Positions 42,369-50,392 of a stretch of DNA of 64,000 nucleotides are shown here, piece by piece (within the stretch, counting starts at the first letter, position 1; each line of letters begins with the position of its first letter). The DNA lies in contig CAYQOG010000001.1 of the NCBI GenBank assembly GCA_964419095.1, forward strand, positions 1 to 64,000, read 5' to 3'. This stretch comes from JAKAVK01 sp964419095 (GTDB lineage: Archaea > Micrarchaeota > Micrarchaeia > Micrarchaeales > CABMGC01). The notes under the pieces are model-generated. The model was not told where the DNA came from. It searched no databases and worked only from the letters and a program-made list of their open reading frames with translations. The position numbers and the translations under genes are program-made.

Positions 42369-42968
42369 ATGCAAAGAATAGTAGTACCTGGAGAAAAACT
42401 GGAAGACAAGCCATTGAGAATAGACGAGGCGTTCATAGACGACGGCAAGACATACTCCACGATAATGAGCATGTACGATGACGAGAAGAAGATACTCATT
42501 CCATTGGAAGGGTTGTGGTATCCGCGCGCCGGAGACAATGTCGTAGGCGTTGTGCAGGAGGACAAATTCAACGTGCTGATAATAGACCTTGATTCCCCCT
42601 TCAGAGGGCTCATCTTCGCAAAGGATGCGAACGAAGACCTCGCCGCAGGGGACATAATCGAGGCGAGCTGCAAGGAACTGGACAAGACAAAGACGGTCAT
42701 ACTGGGAAGGCCGCGAAAACTCGCGGGGGGAATGATAATCTACGTAAAGCCTTCGAAGGTTGGCAGGATTCTCGGCAAGGGCAACTCGATGATAAGACAG
42801 CTCACACAGGATACAGGCACCCAGATAACCGTCGGAATGAACGGGCTGATCTGGCTCAAGGGCGGGAAGATAGACCTCTGCACCGAAGCTATACTCATGA
42901 TACAGCAGGAAGCGCACACGAGCGGACTCACCGACAGGATAAAGGGACTGCTCGAGATGGGCAAGTAA
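42369..42968 (+). CDS. rrp4: Exosome RNA-binding subunit Rrp4
   Basis: A 199-residue cap subunit of the archaeal exosome. It has an N-terminal domain (VVPGEKLEDKPLRIDEAFID), an S1 domain (about 60-125), and a KH domain with VKPSKVGRILGKGNSMIRQL. It guides RNA to the Rrp41/Rrp42 ring. The ribosome site AAAGGTGA precedes the ATG by 5 bases. Confidence 0.95.
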   Translation: MQRIVVPGEKLEDKPLRIDEAFIDDGKTYSTIMSMYDDEKKILIPLEGLWYPRAGDNVVGVVQEDKFNVLIIDLDSPFRGLIFAKDANEDLAAGDIIEASCKELDKTKTVILGRPRKLAGGMIIYVKPSKVGRILGKGNSMIRQLTQDTGTQITVGMNGLIWLKGGKIDLCTEAILMIQQEAHTSGLTDRIKGLLEMGK

Positions 42969-42980
42969 TTAAGTGATGAA

Positions 42981-43742
42981 ATGGGAGGAGGAAAAGACAA
43001 ACCGGAATTGATAATAAACGGAAAGAGGACCGACGGCAGGATGCCCGATGAACTGCGCAAGATAAAGATAGAGGCGGGAATACTGAAGAACGCTGCAGGT
43101 TCTGCGTACATAGAATGGGGCAACAACAGGATAATAGCCGCAGTCTACGGCCCGAGCGAGGCGCTGCCAAAGCACACCCAGGATCCTGAGAGGGCCGTGG
43201 TAAAGTGCAGATACCAGATGGCGCCTTTCTCATCCCTTGAGGAGCACGGAAGGACAGGGCCTAACAGGCGCGCAATAGAGATATCGAAGGTAACGAAGGA
43301 GGTATTCGAGAACGTCATAATAAGGGAGAATTTTCCGGGCAGCGAGATAAGCATATATGTGGAAGTGCTCCAATCCGACGGCGGCACAAGGGCCGCGGGA
43401 ATAACCGCAGCGGCAGTTGCGCTTGCATGCTCCGGAATACCAATCACTGACATACCTTATGCGGTATCGATAGGGAAGGTAGGAGAGCAGCTGGTCATCG
43501 ACCTCAACAAGCTCGAGGACAACTACTCCGATTCAGACGTTCCTATAGCCATGAGCCCGAGGAACGACAAGATACTCCTGCTCCAAATGGACGGCACGAT
43601 GTCAAAGGAGGAGATGTCCAAGGCCATGAAGATGGCAAAGGATGCGGGAGCAATAATATCAAAGCTCCAGTCCGACGCACTGAGGACGCCATATCTCAAA
43701 ATAAGCGAGAAATACAAGGGCGGGACTGGAATAGAGGCATGA
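42981..43742 (+). CDS. rrp41: Exosome catalytic subunit Rrp41
   Basis: A 253-residue RNase PH-fold subunit that degrades RNA 3' to 5' by phosphorolysis. It shows DGRMPDELRKIKIEAG, the phosphate-binding GRTGPNRRAIEISK, LQSDGGTRAAGITAA, and DLNKLEDNYSDSDVPIAM with the catalytic aspartates. It lies 12 bases after rrp4 and 4 bases before rrp42. Confidence 0.96.
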   Translation: MGGGKDKPELIINGKRTDGRMPDELRKIKIEAGILKNAAGSAYIEWGNNRIIAAVYGPSEALPKHTQDPERAVVKCRYQMAPFSSLEEHGRTGPNRRAIEISKVTKEVFENVIIRENFPGSEISIYVEVLQSDGGTRAAGITAAAVALACSGIPITDIPYAVSIGKVGEQLVIDLNKLEDNYSDSDVPIAMSPRNDKILLLQMDGTMSKEEMSKAMKMAKDAGAIISKLQSDALRTPYLKISEKYKGGTGIEA

Positions 43743-43746
43743 TTTC

Positions 43747-44529
43747 ATGAAGACAACGATAACGGGAGAATACATCAAGGAACTGCTTGGAAAGGATTTC
43801 AGGGAGGATGGACGTAAGCTTTTCGAGTACAGGCCGATAAGCATAATCCGTGGCAACCTGCCCCAGGCAGAGGGCTCCTCAGAAGTGAACATAGGCAACA
43901 CGAAGGTAATATGCGGAGTGAAGATCTCTGCAGGAACTCCAATGCCGGACAAGCCCGGCGAGGGAAATCTCATCACGGGAGCAGAGCTGCTTCCCCTGGC
44001 AGCTGAGGAATTTGATGTCGGCCCTCCTACGCCCGAGGCGATAGAGCTCGCAAGGGTGACAGACAGGGGCATCAGGGCTGCAGGAGTAATAGACCTTCCG
44101 AAGCTCTTCATAAATGAGGAGAAAGTATGGGACGTCTTCGTGGATATCTACGTGCTTAATTACGACGGCAATCTCTTCGATGCAAGCACTCTTGCTGCGA
44201 TGACAGCGCTCAAGAGTGCAAGGATGCCGAAGTATGAGGACGAGAAGGTCATAAGGGAAGGCAACCTCGGAAAGCTCCCCACTGCAAACATGGTGACATC
44301 GAGCACGTTCGCGACGATATCCAACAAGCTCGCGCTCGATCCGAGCGGGAACGAGGAGCTCTTCATGGACGCAAGGATCACCATAGCAACCGACGAGAGC
44401 AACGTAAGGGCGATGCAGAAGGGCCGCAGCGGCGGATTCACGATAAAGGAAGTAGACCAGCTAATTGAGGCATCACTCGATAAGGGCAAGACGCTTAGGC
44501 AACTGGTCAACAAGGCGCTGGGTGAATGA
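43747..44529 (+). CDS. rrp42: Exosome complex subunit Rrp42
   Basis: A 260-residue inactive RNase PH-fold subunit that alternates with Rrp41 in the hexameric ring. It has FREDGRKLFEYRPISIIRGN, GSSEVNIGNTKVICGVKI, LLPLAAEEFDVGPPTPEAIE and DLPKLFINEEKVWDVFVDIY; the second catalytic aspartate of Rrp41 is missing, as expected. The ribosome site and start of L37Ae follow immediately. Confidence 0.96.
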   Translation: MKTTITGEYIKELLGKDFREDGRKLFEYRPISIIRGNLPQAEGSSEVNIGNTKVICGVKISAGTPMPDKPGEGNLITGAELLPLAAEEFDVGPPTPEAIELARVTDRGIRAAGVIDLPKLFINEEKVWDVFVDIYVLNYDGNLFDASTLAAMTALKSARMPKYEDEKVIREGNLGKLPTANMVTSSTFATISNKLALDPSGNEELFMDARITIATDESNVRAMQKGRSGGFTIKEVDQLIEASLDKGKTLRQLVNKALGE

Positions 44530-44530
44530 T

Positions 44531-44773
44531 ATGTCAAACGGAACGATACGATACGGAGTAGGATTGAGGAAAAGGTTCGCGGCAGTCTCGCAGGAGAAGA
44601 AGGCCAGATACAAGTGCGACGTCTGCGGAAAGACGGCCGTCAAGAGAATAAGCACGGGGATATGGAACTGCAGGTACTGCAATGCCACATTCGCAGGAGG
44701 CGCCTATTCGCTCAAGACGGCAGCCGGAGAGACGGTCAGCATGATACTCAACAGGAGAAACGAGTCCAGGTAG
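44531..44773 (+). CDS. rpl37ae: Ribosomal protein L37Ae (eL43)
   Basis: An 80-residue zinc-ribbon ribosomal protein: YKCDVCGKTAVKR ... WNCRYCNATFAGGAYS. The frame is open far into rrp42, but the ATG at 44531 gives the family N-terminus MSNGTIRYGVGLRKRFAAVS. Position after rrp42 is the conserved archaeal order. Confidence 0.95.
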   Translation: MSNGTIRYGVGLRKRFAAVSQEKKARYKCDVCGKTAVKRISTGIWNCRYCNATFAGGAYSLKTAAGETVSMILNRRNESR

Positions 44774-44778
44774 ATCAA

Positions 44779-45144
44779 TTGGTAAGGATAACCTACGAGC
44801 CGACCAACGAGGTCGTCATACACGACGTCATAGCGGTAGAGGTGGACACGCTGCTCAGGGGAAGGGTCACGCCTGCGGGAACAATGCCACTCTACTGGTG
44901 CAACGGCATACTCTTCACGTTCTCATCGCTTCCGCTCACGGACGAGGTAGTCAAGGACTACATGCGCGGAAAGATCCATTGGCTCGAAGTGCAGTTTGCC
45001 AAGATGCCCGCGTACAAGCCAATACTCACCTTAAACGAGGAGGAATACAAGGGCTCGATGAACATAAGGATAATAGACACTACAGCCAGCCCCATACACA
45101 GCGAGCTCGCGAAGTGGCTCAAAACCGGGATAAAGCAGCCTTAA
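44779..45144 (+). CDS. Unidentified 121-residue protein between L37Ae and RpoP
   Basis: I do not recognise the family. The protein starts with TTG at 44779 (AGGT lies just upstream, at the end of L37Ae) and reads MVRITYEPTNEVVIHDVIAV; the frame upstream runs through L37Ae and is not used. It is soluble, beta-rich in the first half (DTLLRGRVTPAGTMPLYW, CNGILFTFSS) and ends with a helix (HSELAKWLKTGIKQP). It sits between two conserved genes of the exosome superoperon, so a role in RNA processing, ribosome assembly or RNA polymerase is a fair guess. Confidence 0.65.
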   Translation: MVRITYEPTNEVVIHDVIAVEVDTLLRGRVTPAGTMPLYWCNGILFTFSSLPLTDEVVKDYMRGKIHWLEVQFAKMPAYKPILTLNEEEYKGSMNIRIIDTTASPIHSELAKWLKTGIKQP

Positions 45145-45171
45145 TAATCATTAGGAAATAAATGTGATACC

Positions 45172-45303
45172 ATGCCATACGTTTGCCTGCATTGCGGAAA
45201 AGAAGTGAAGAGCCTTGAGAAGTTCATCAGGTGCCCATACTGCGGTTACAGGGTTCTCGCAAAGAAGAGATCATCGCTTGCAAAGACTGTTTCTACAGAC
45301 TGA
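45172..45303 (+). CDS. rpoP: RNA polymerase subunit P (Rpo12)
   Basis: A 43-residue zinc-ribbon subunit of RNA polymerase that links Rpo3 and Rpo10. The four ligands are C-L-H-C (residues 5-8) and C-P-Y-C (21-24), followed by GYRVLAKKR, the usual end. The ATG at 45172 is preceded by GTGAT. It is too short for ordinary gene calls but matches Rpo12 throughout, and its place after L37Ae is conserved in archaea. Confidence 0.92.
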   Translation: MPYVCLHCGKEVKSLEKFIRCPYCGYRVLAKKRSSLAKTVSTD

Positions 45304-45322
45304 AAGCCGATTAAGGAGTAGA

Positions 45323-45568
45323 CTACTGCGGCGCGGCCCTGACCACTATGCCCTCTCCTATCTTCGTTACACGGTCGAAGGTTATGCTGTTCTTCATGAA
45401 GTCGCTGCGCACATTCCCGCTCCTTGCCAGTTGCTCAAGCTTATTCAGCAGAAGATGAGATACCGAATTAGATGAAAGGTCAATTATTACGCCCTTGACC
45501 TCCCCAAGGTCGCCTCCCGATGAAGAGATCACCCGCTTCCCGTACAAATCTGAAATTCTTATTGCCAC
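45323..45568 (-). CDS. PRC-barrel domain protein
   Basis: An 81-residue PRC-barrel protein (ISDLYGKRVISSSGGDLGEV, GVIIDLSS, NSITFDRVTKIGEGIVV). Archaeal PRC-barrel proteins of this size are widespread; some link to RNA metabolism and cell division (CdpB type). The GTG at 45568 is preferred over a TTG at 45589, because that would overlap the zinc-protein gene; spacing to that gene is then 7 bases. It is the last gene of a histone-zinc protein-PRC run. Confidence 0.78.
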   Translation of the reverse strand: MAIRISDLYGKRVISSSGGDLGEVKGVIIDLSSNSVSHLLLNKLEQLARSGNVRSDFMKNSITFDRVTKIGEGIVVRAAPQ

Positions 45569-45575
45569 AATCCCA

Positions 45576-46130
45576 CTACTCGATGACAAGCCTGCTTATC
45601 TTCTTTGAAGCAAAGACTCTGACTATATACTCTTTGAGAGTATTTATAAAAGCGTCGTTATCTTTCTCCTTTTCAGCGAGCTCATCCTTCTCAAACATGT
45701 CAGGATTTCCTTCCACAAGGTGGCGCAGATACCTGTCGCTAATGTGGTAGTATCTCTTCCTGCAGGATTCGCATGAGAAGATCGGGATTACGGGAACGTC
45801 ATCTATCTCTTCCGGTTTCTTAAGGTCAAGCTCCCTGACCACTCTGCCTTTGCAGTTGGTGCAATGAACCTTAAGCGCTATCCGTGAATACGAATCGACT
45901 TCTATTACTTTTGGATTGAAAGCGCTGCCAAGGTATGCGTAAAGGAGCGAATCAACCTTGCCTCCCTTTGAATAGACCTGATTTAGTATCTCTCCGGAAT
46001 CGCTGAACTGGGTGATCAGCACTCCGCGCTTCGTCGGCTCCGCGATGCAGAGGCACTGCTTTCCCTCGACAGAATAGGTCGAGGTCCTATGCCTCCCCTC
46101 AGGGCTCCTGAAAACCTCCAACTCCTGCAT
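45576..46130 (-). CDS. Hypothetical zinc-ribbon protein
   Basis: A 184-residue protein I cannot assign. The N-terminal half is beta-rich (GKQCLCIAEPTKRGVLITQF, VDSLLYAYLGSAFNPKVIEV). The centre has a C-x2-C pair (HCTNCKGR) and a second one (FSCESCRKRYYHISDRYL), a likely zinc ribbon. The C-terminus is a charged helix. It begins 1 base after the histone stop, so it is translationally linked to a chromatin gene. Confidence 0.65.
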   Translation of the reverse strand: MQELEVFRSPEGRHRTSTYSVEGKQCLCIAEPTKRGVLITQFSDSGEILNQVYSKGGKVDSLLYAYLGSAFNPKVIEVDSYSRIALKVHCTNCKGRVVRELDLKKPEEIDDVPVIPIFSCESCRKRYYHISDRYLRHLVEGNPDMFEKDELAEKEKDNDAFINTLKEYIVRVFASKKISRLVIE

Positions 46131-46131
46131 T

Positions 46132-46341
46132 CTAACCCCTGCTTATCACGTATTTCGATATGTCCTTCTTGGTCACTTTGCCCCGTTTCTCCTTTTTTGC
46201 ATTCTCAACGGCGAACTTCGAGATCCTTTCCGCCTCGGACTCAAGCATCCGCGCAAGCTCATCCACGCCGCTCTCGGTTATGTTCGCGTTGAAATAGCCC
46301 TTCACAAGCTGCTTTATAGCAGCCCTAGGTATTTTTGCCAT
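46132..46341 (-). CDS. Archaeal histone
   Basis: A 69-residue histone-fold protein: alpha-1 KIPRAAIKQLVKGYFN, alpha-2 SGVDELARMLESEAERISKFAVENA and alpha-3 KVTKKDISKYVISRG. The loop-2 region K-K-E-K-R-G-K-V-T-K-K-D matches the DNA-contacting RxTxxxD class. The ATG at 46341 is preferred to 46368, as it gives the family N-terminus MAKIP. Its presence with gyrase means that both wrapping and supercoiling shape this genome. Confidence 0.93.
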   Translation of the reverse strand: MAKIPRAAIKQLVKGYFNANITESGVDELARMLESEAERISKFAVENAKKEKRGKVTKKDISKYVISRG

Positions 46342-46536
46342 AAGATCAGCACTCAAGATCTTCATCACAAATCAGAAATATATGGCTCATCACGATGATA
46401 AATGGACAAGAAAGGATATAAATGCGACAGCGGAACCGAGAACAGCCGCTAACCGTAGCAAAGGGATACGTATCTGCACGTAGTGCCACATAACGTTTTA
46501 AATACTGATTGCGGCAAGATAACTCTGTTGGTTCCT

Positions 46537-47925
46537 ATGATAGATATAACAAAGGATAATTTTGAAGCAGAGGTACTCAAGTCTGGAATACCTGTTGTCG
46601 TAGATGCATGGGCCGTTTGGTGTGGCCCCTGCGTAACTCCAGATACTGTACTCTTAGGAGACAACAAACCGATTTCTCAAGTCCAAGCAAACGATTATGT
46701 TTTCACGCAAACAGGGCATAATCAAGTTAAGGATAGTTTCAGCAGGCAATACGATGGTGATATTCTTACTGTCAAAGCCTGTGGGATGCTCCCGTTCCAA
46801 ATTACGCCAGAACATCCTGTATTGATATCTACTTCAGAATCAACGGACAGGATTATAGGTATGTCAAGCACTTACTGGAAGGAAGCAGGCAATCTCATAG
46901 CCAAAGAGAAAGACGACGACGGCGATTATCTGGTTATACCAAAACTGAAGGGCAATACAGATACAAAATTAATTAGCCTGGGAAAGTACATAGCAGACAG
47001 AAATATCAGTATGGCTTCCCGCAAGAATGTGCCGCTGGAATTCCCCCTAAATGAAGATACGGCATGGCTCCTGGGTCTCTATGTCGCAGAAGGAAACGCA
47101 AGCGATAATGCAGTCGTGTTCAATCTGGGAGCAAAAGAGGTAAAACTGCAAAATGAGGTAATCAGAATAGGCAAGGATCTTGGATATTCCCCCTGCATAA
47201 GCCATTCATCCCAAAGCGCAGTCAAAGTCTCTATCAAGTCAAGGTTGCTTACAAGGGCGTTCCCAGAATGGTGCGGACATCTGGCCCCAAACAAGAAGAT
47301 ACCCGACTTCATCCTGATGCATAAAAACGATGCAATTCCAAAGAAATTCCTTGAAGGCTATCTGATCGGTGACGGGAACAAGAGGGATGGCATGCAATTT
47401 GCAAGATCTGTATCGAAGCTATTGATGATACAACTGCAACTGCTTTATACGCGATTTGGCAAATTCGCAGTCTTACAACTATCTCAAAAAGGCGGAGTGT
47501 CAAAAATACTAGGCAGGACTGTCCATACGCATGACATGTATACTATGTGCGTAAGGGAAAACGGCGCAACACAGGCAAGGCAGACTCCTGAATACATATA
47601 CGTCCCTATAAGGGAAATAACGCGAAAAGCTTACTCTGGTGTAGTATGCAACATAGAAACTGCTGACAACACCTACCTGATAAACAATGCAGTTGTACAC
47701 AACTGCAGGATCTTCTCCCCGATATTCGAAGGCCTGGAGAAGGACTTCTCAAAGAAGGTAAAGTTCGCGAAGCTCAACGTGGACGAGAATCCCGACATCT
47801 CAGGAGAGTACAACATAATGAGCATACCCACCACGCTTCTTTTCGAGAAAGGCAACGTAAAGGCCATGTCCGTGGGCGCGGTGCCCAAGGAGGACTTCAA
47901 GAAGTGGCTGGAGAAAAACCTTTAA
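46537..47925 (+). CDS. trx: Thioredoxin interrupted by an intein in its active site
   Basis: The 462-residue precursor contains 31 thioredoxin residues, a 358-residue intein and 73 more thioredoxin residues. The joined protein is 104 residues long, with the active site W-C-G-P-C-R-I-F and the cis-proline in MSIPTTLLF, so it is a normal small thioredoxin that reduces disulfides in the cytoplasm. The ATG at 46537 gives the family N-terminus MIDITKDNFEAEV, and TTTAAATA lies about 35 bases upstream. HisRS follows after 36 bases. No thioredoxin reductase is in the window. Confidence 0.95.
   Translation: MIDITKDNFEAEVLKSGIPVVVDAWAVWCGPCVTPDTVLLGDNKPISQVQANDYVFTQTGHNQVKDSFSRQYDGDILTVKACGMLPFQITPEHPVLISTSESTDRIIGMSSTYWKEAGNLIAKEKDDDGDYLVIPKLKGNTDTKLISLGKYIADRNISMASRKNVPLEFPLNEDTAWLLGLYVAEGNASDNAVVFNLGAKEVKLQNEVIRIGKDLGYSPCISHSSQSAVKVSIKSRLLTRAFPEWCGHLAPNKKIPDFILMHKNDAIPKKFLEGYLIGDGNKRDGMQFARSVSKLLMIQLQLLYTRFGKFAVLQLSQKGGVSKILGRTVHTHDMYTMCVRENGATQARQTPEYIYVPIREITRKAYSGVVCNIETADNTYLINNAVVHNCRIFSPIFEGLEKDFSKKVKFAKLNVDENPDISGEYNIMSIPTTLLFEKGNVKAMSVGAVPKEDFKKWLEKNL
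46630..47703 (+). other. Intein with LAGLIDADG homing endonuclease
   Basis: A 358-residue intein between thioredoxin residues P31 and the second active-site cysteine. Splicing blocks: Cys1 in CVTPDTVLLGD (block A), T-P-E-H at residues 59-62 (block B), YSGVVCNIETADNTYLI (block F), and H357-N358 followed by Cys+1 (block G). Two endonuclease motifs are intact: LLGLYVAEG at 147-155 and LEGYLIGDG at 241-249, each with its acidic residue, so homing is probably still possible. Codon use appears more A/T-rich than the flanking thioredoxin coding DNA, which fits horizontal origin (qualitative). Confidence 0.95.
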
Positions 47926-47961
47926 CCCTTCTTCTACCATACATAATGTGCGGTTTTGCGT

Positions 47962-49236
47962 ATGCCAGTAGAATTACTCAGGGGCATGAGGGACTTCGGC
48001 CCAGCCGAAGCAATAAGGCTGCGCGAGATAATATCCAGGGTAGAGGACATCTTCAGGAGGTTCGGCTTCTATCCCATAGAGACGCCAAGCCTTGAGAGCA
48101 AGGACGTGCTGACCGCAAAGGCATACGGGCAGGAGGCAAACAAGGAGCTCTATATGCTTGAAGGAGGGGACGCAGGTCTTGTATACGATCTGACGGTTCC
48201 GCTTGCGCGATACGTTTCGATGAACAAGGACCTTGCGCTCCCTTTCAAAAGGTACCAGATAGCGAAGGCCTGGCGCAGGGACGAGCCGCAGAAGATGCGC
48301 TCAAGGGAATTCATGCAGGCAGACATAGACATAGTGGGCAGCCGGGAGCCTTCGGCAGAGGCGGAAGTGATAGGCGCAACCGGACTTTCGCTCGAAGCTG
48401 TAGGGATAATGGACTACACGATAGCGATAAGCAGCAGGGTAATGCTCAATGGAGTACTCAACCTATTCAAGGTCCCTAAGGAAAAGCAGAACAGCGCCAT
48501 AATAACCATCGACAAGATGGGCAAGATAAGCCGCGACGAGGCGATAAAGCAGATAGCGGCCCTTGGAATGGAGACCAGGGACGCGGAAGGCCTTCTCAAC
48601 TTCATAAACGAGGAGATGGCTAATGAGGAAAAACTCAAGAAGCTTGCAGCCAATGTCCCTGAAGCGAAGGAGGAAACGGATAGGCTTGCAGTGATAATCG
48701 GGCTGCTCTCAAACTATCATCTCAACGGAACGATAAAAGTTGATTTGTCCCTCGCAAGGGGCCTGGACTATTACACCGGCACGGTCTGGGAATTCATAGC
48801 GATGAGGAACAACGAGCGCCTTCCGACGATCGCCTCAGGAGGCAGGTACGACTCGCTGATAGAAATATACTCGAAGACGCCGCAGCCTGCTGTGGGTTCC
48901 TCAATAGGCATAAGCAGGGCATTCGAGCTTACAAAGAGCACGGATCCCAAGTCCACGTATGCAAGAATATACATAGCGAACATAGGTCCTATGAATTACG
49001 ATTACGCGGTGACCATCGCAAACTTCATGAGGTCGAGGGGGATAAGCGCCGATCTCAATGTGACTACAAGGAGCATCTCAAAGCAGCTCGAGTATGCCAA
49101 TTCGATGAAGATAAAGTACACGGCTGTGGTTGGAGACAGGGAAAGGGAAGCCAACAAAATACGACTTCGGGACATGGATACGGGAAACGAAGAGTTATTA
49201 GACCTTGAGGAAACAATAAAGAAGCTGCAGGGCTGA
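47962..49236 (+). CDS. hisS: Histidyl-tRNA synthetase
   Basis: A 424-residue class II synthetase that charges tRNA-His. Motif 1 (VEDIFRRFGFYPIETPSLES), motif 2 (YQIAKAWRRDEPQKMRSREF) and the histidine motif LARGLDYYTGTVWEF are present, as are GRYD (SGGRYDSLI) and the C-terminal anticodon domain. The ATG at 47962 is chosen; a TTG two codons upstream and ATG 47946 (another frame) are less likely. Confidence 0.96.
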   Translation: MPVELLRGMRDFGPAEAIRLREIISRVEDIFRRFGFYPIETPSLESKDVLTAKAYGQEANKELYMLEGGDAGLVYDLTVPLARYVSMNKDLALPFKRYQIAKAWRRDEPQKMRSREFMQADIDIVGSREPSAEAEVIGATGLSLEAVGIMDYTIAISSRVMLNGVLNLFKVPKEKQNSAIITIDKMGKISRDEAIKQIAALGMETRDAEGLLNFINEEMANEEKLKKLAANVPEAKEETDRLAVIIGLLSNYHLNGTIKVDLSLARGLDYYTGTVWEFIAMRNNERLPTIASGGRYDSLIEIYSKTPQPAVGSSIGISRAFELTKSTDPKSTYARIYIANIGPMNYDYAVTIANFMRSRGISADLNVTTRSISKQLEYANSMKIKYTAVVGDREREANKIRLRDMDTGNEELLDLEETIKKLQG

Positions 49237-49240
49237 TCGC

Positions 49241-49732
49241 ATGGCAAGGAGCGAAGTCGAAGAGACAACTCACAGAGTTATCGAGAAAGGAGGACTGCTG
49301 GTCAGGCTCTATTTTGACGTTCACACTGAAGCAAAGGAGGACCTCCAGGCGCTCCTCGCCGACATGATAAACAACAAGCTGCTCAAGGCAGACGGAGTGG
49401 TCTATTGCTTCGGCGAGATAGACGAGCCCGTGAGCAGGGAGGGATCCTACAGCACAAGCGCAATAGTCACGGTCTTGGTTGACAGCCTCGAGCACCTTCT
49501 CAATGTCGTATTCACGTTCGCCCCGGCAGCCCTGGAAATCATGAAGCCTGAAAAGCAATATATCATAAGGCAATCCGACCTGCAGAGCGCGCTTGTAACG
49601 CTTTCGTCAATATCTGCAGGATATTCCGAGTACATACTGAAGAGGGTAATGAAGCCTGAGGACTACGACAAGATCAGAGACGACCTCAGGGCAAGGGAGG
49701 AGTTGGGCAAGAAGATAATTAAGAAAGAATGA
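49241..49732 (+). CDS. Hypothetical 163-residue protein
   Basis: I do not recognise the family. It is soluble with mixed alpha/beta pattern (GGLLVRLYFDVHTEAKEDL, LLKADGVVYCFGEIDEP, YSTSAIVTVLVDSLEHLLNV) and a helical, lysine-rich C-terminus. It starts 4 bases after hisS, so it is probably cotranscribed. The last part borders the decayed region starting at 49733. Confidence 0.65.
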   Translation: MARSEVEETTHRVIEKGGLLVRLYFDVHTEAKEDLQALLADMINNKLLKADGVVYCFGEIDEPVSREGSYSTSAIVTVLVDSLEHLLNVVFTFAPAALEIMKPEKQYIIRQSDLQSALVTLSSISAGYSEYILKRVMKPEDYDKIRDDLRAREELGKKIIKKE

Positions 49733-50029
49733 CTTATCAGAATTGAAGTAAAAGTTCGAACGGCATAATCGTGATAATTGCTCCTCTACAGGTTCGGTAG
49801 GTTTCGCAGGGGAGGGGGTGATTTCTGCCTCCCCCAACGCCTCCGAACATCCTGCCCGCGCCTTCGCTCTGGCAAGGCCGAGTATTGCCCGCTCATGTAT
49901 CATGTCCCTTTCGAAATCGGCAAAAGCCGCCGGAACCCGCGCCAAAAGAAGAGAGCAACAGATTCTCAGCCGGGATGCTCGGGAAAACTGATACTACGAA
50001 ATACCGCACCAAACAGCGTTGCAAGGAAT
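49733..50029. other. Decayed intergenic patch
   Basis: About 300 bases without an intact gene between the hypothetical gene and a broken small ORF. It includes a relic of a serine recombinase on the minus strand. No terminal inverted repeats or target-site duplication were recognised. Confidence 0.5.
49850..49975 (-). pseudogene. Relic of a serine recombinase (resolvase/transposase type)
   Basis: On the minus strand a 40-codon stretch reads AAFADFERDMIHERAILGLA and then RAKARAG. This matches the end of the catalytic domain of serine recombinases (consensus AxAEFERxxIxERxxxGLxxARARG). A stop codon lies upstream and the reading frame after it is lost, and the catalytic N-terminal serine region is not found. 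It is therefore a fragment of a former IS607-like element or invertase, not a functional gene. Confidence 0.6.
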
Positions 50030-50347
50030 CTATGAAAATTTAGAGTTAAAGAACTTCTGGTAGCTAATGGCGGCAGATTCTATCCCGCAAATTACAAAAT
50101 AACCCGGCCCACAGGCTGGCATGCCTGGGAAACTGGAGGCGAATTGGCTATGCCAAGGGCAGAAGACCCAGAAAGGACCCTTTTCTACGCTCATGGAATT
50201 CGTAGGCCTTCTATTTTCGTAGGCTCTGACGCATGCACATCGGATCTTGGAAGACGCTTCTATCTAGATGCATCAAGTGCGGCTACATATCGGGCCCCGC
50301 TTATTGCGCATGGAGGAGACCCACGCTGCAGTAATCACCATTCCTGA
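50030..50347 (+). pseudogene. Small ORF, apparently broken by a one-base frameshift
   Basis: The frame is open from about 50036 to the stop at 50347 and translates into a 100-residue protein of normal composition (GGRFYPANYKITRPTGW, RTLFYAHGIRRPSIFVGSD). It has no good start in frame. An ATG at 50030, preceded by AAGGA, would read M-K-F-R-V-K if the AAAA run after it had three A instead of four; with four, TAG follows. A TTG at 50144 gives a 67-residue alternative. I do not recognise the product. Confidence 0.35.
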
Positions 50348-50392
50348 AGAGAGAACGCCTGCCTCCCGGAGCGACAATACGGGTCGAGTAAG

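Noticed and set aside
44614..44778. Extension of the 121-residue gene through L37Ae
   Set aside because: It is read in another frame of the certain L37Ae gene; the coding-like part begins at the TTG at 44779.
46369..46536. C/D box RNA before the thioredoxin gene
   Set aside because: A GATGATA and a CTGA are present but spacing and the inner boxes do not fit; the region is adequately explained as two promoters.
50030..50347. Structured RNA (SRP RNA or RNase P RNA) in the decayed patch
   Set aside because: The hallmark conserved segments of both RNAs are not present, and an open protein-like frame covers the stretch.
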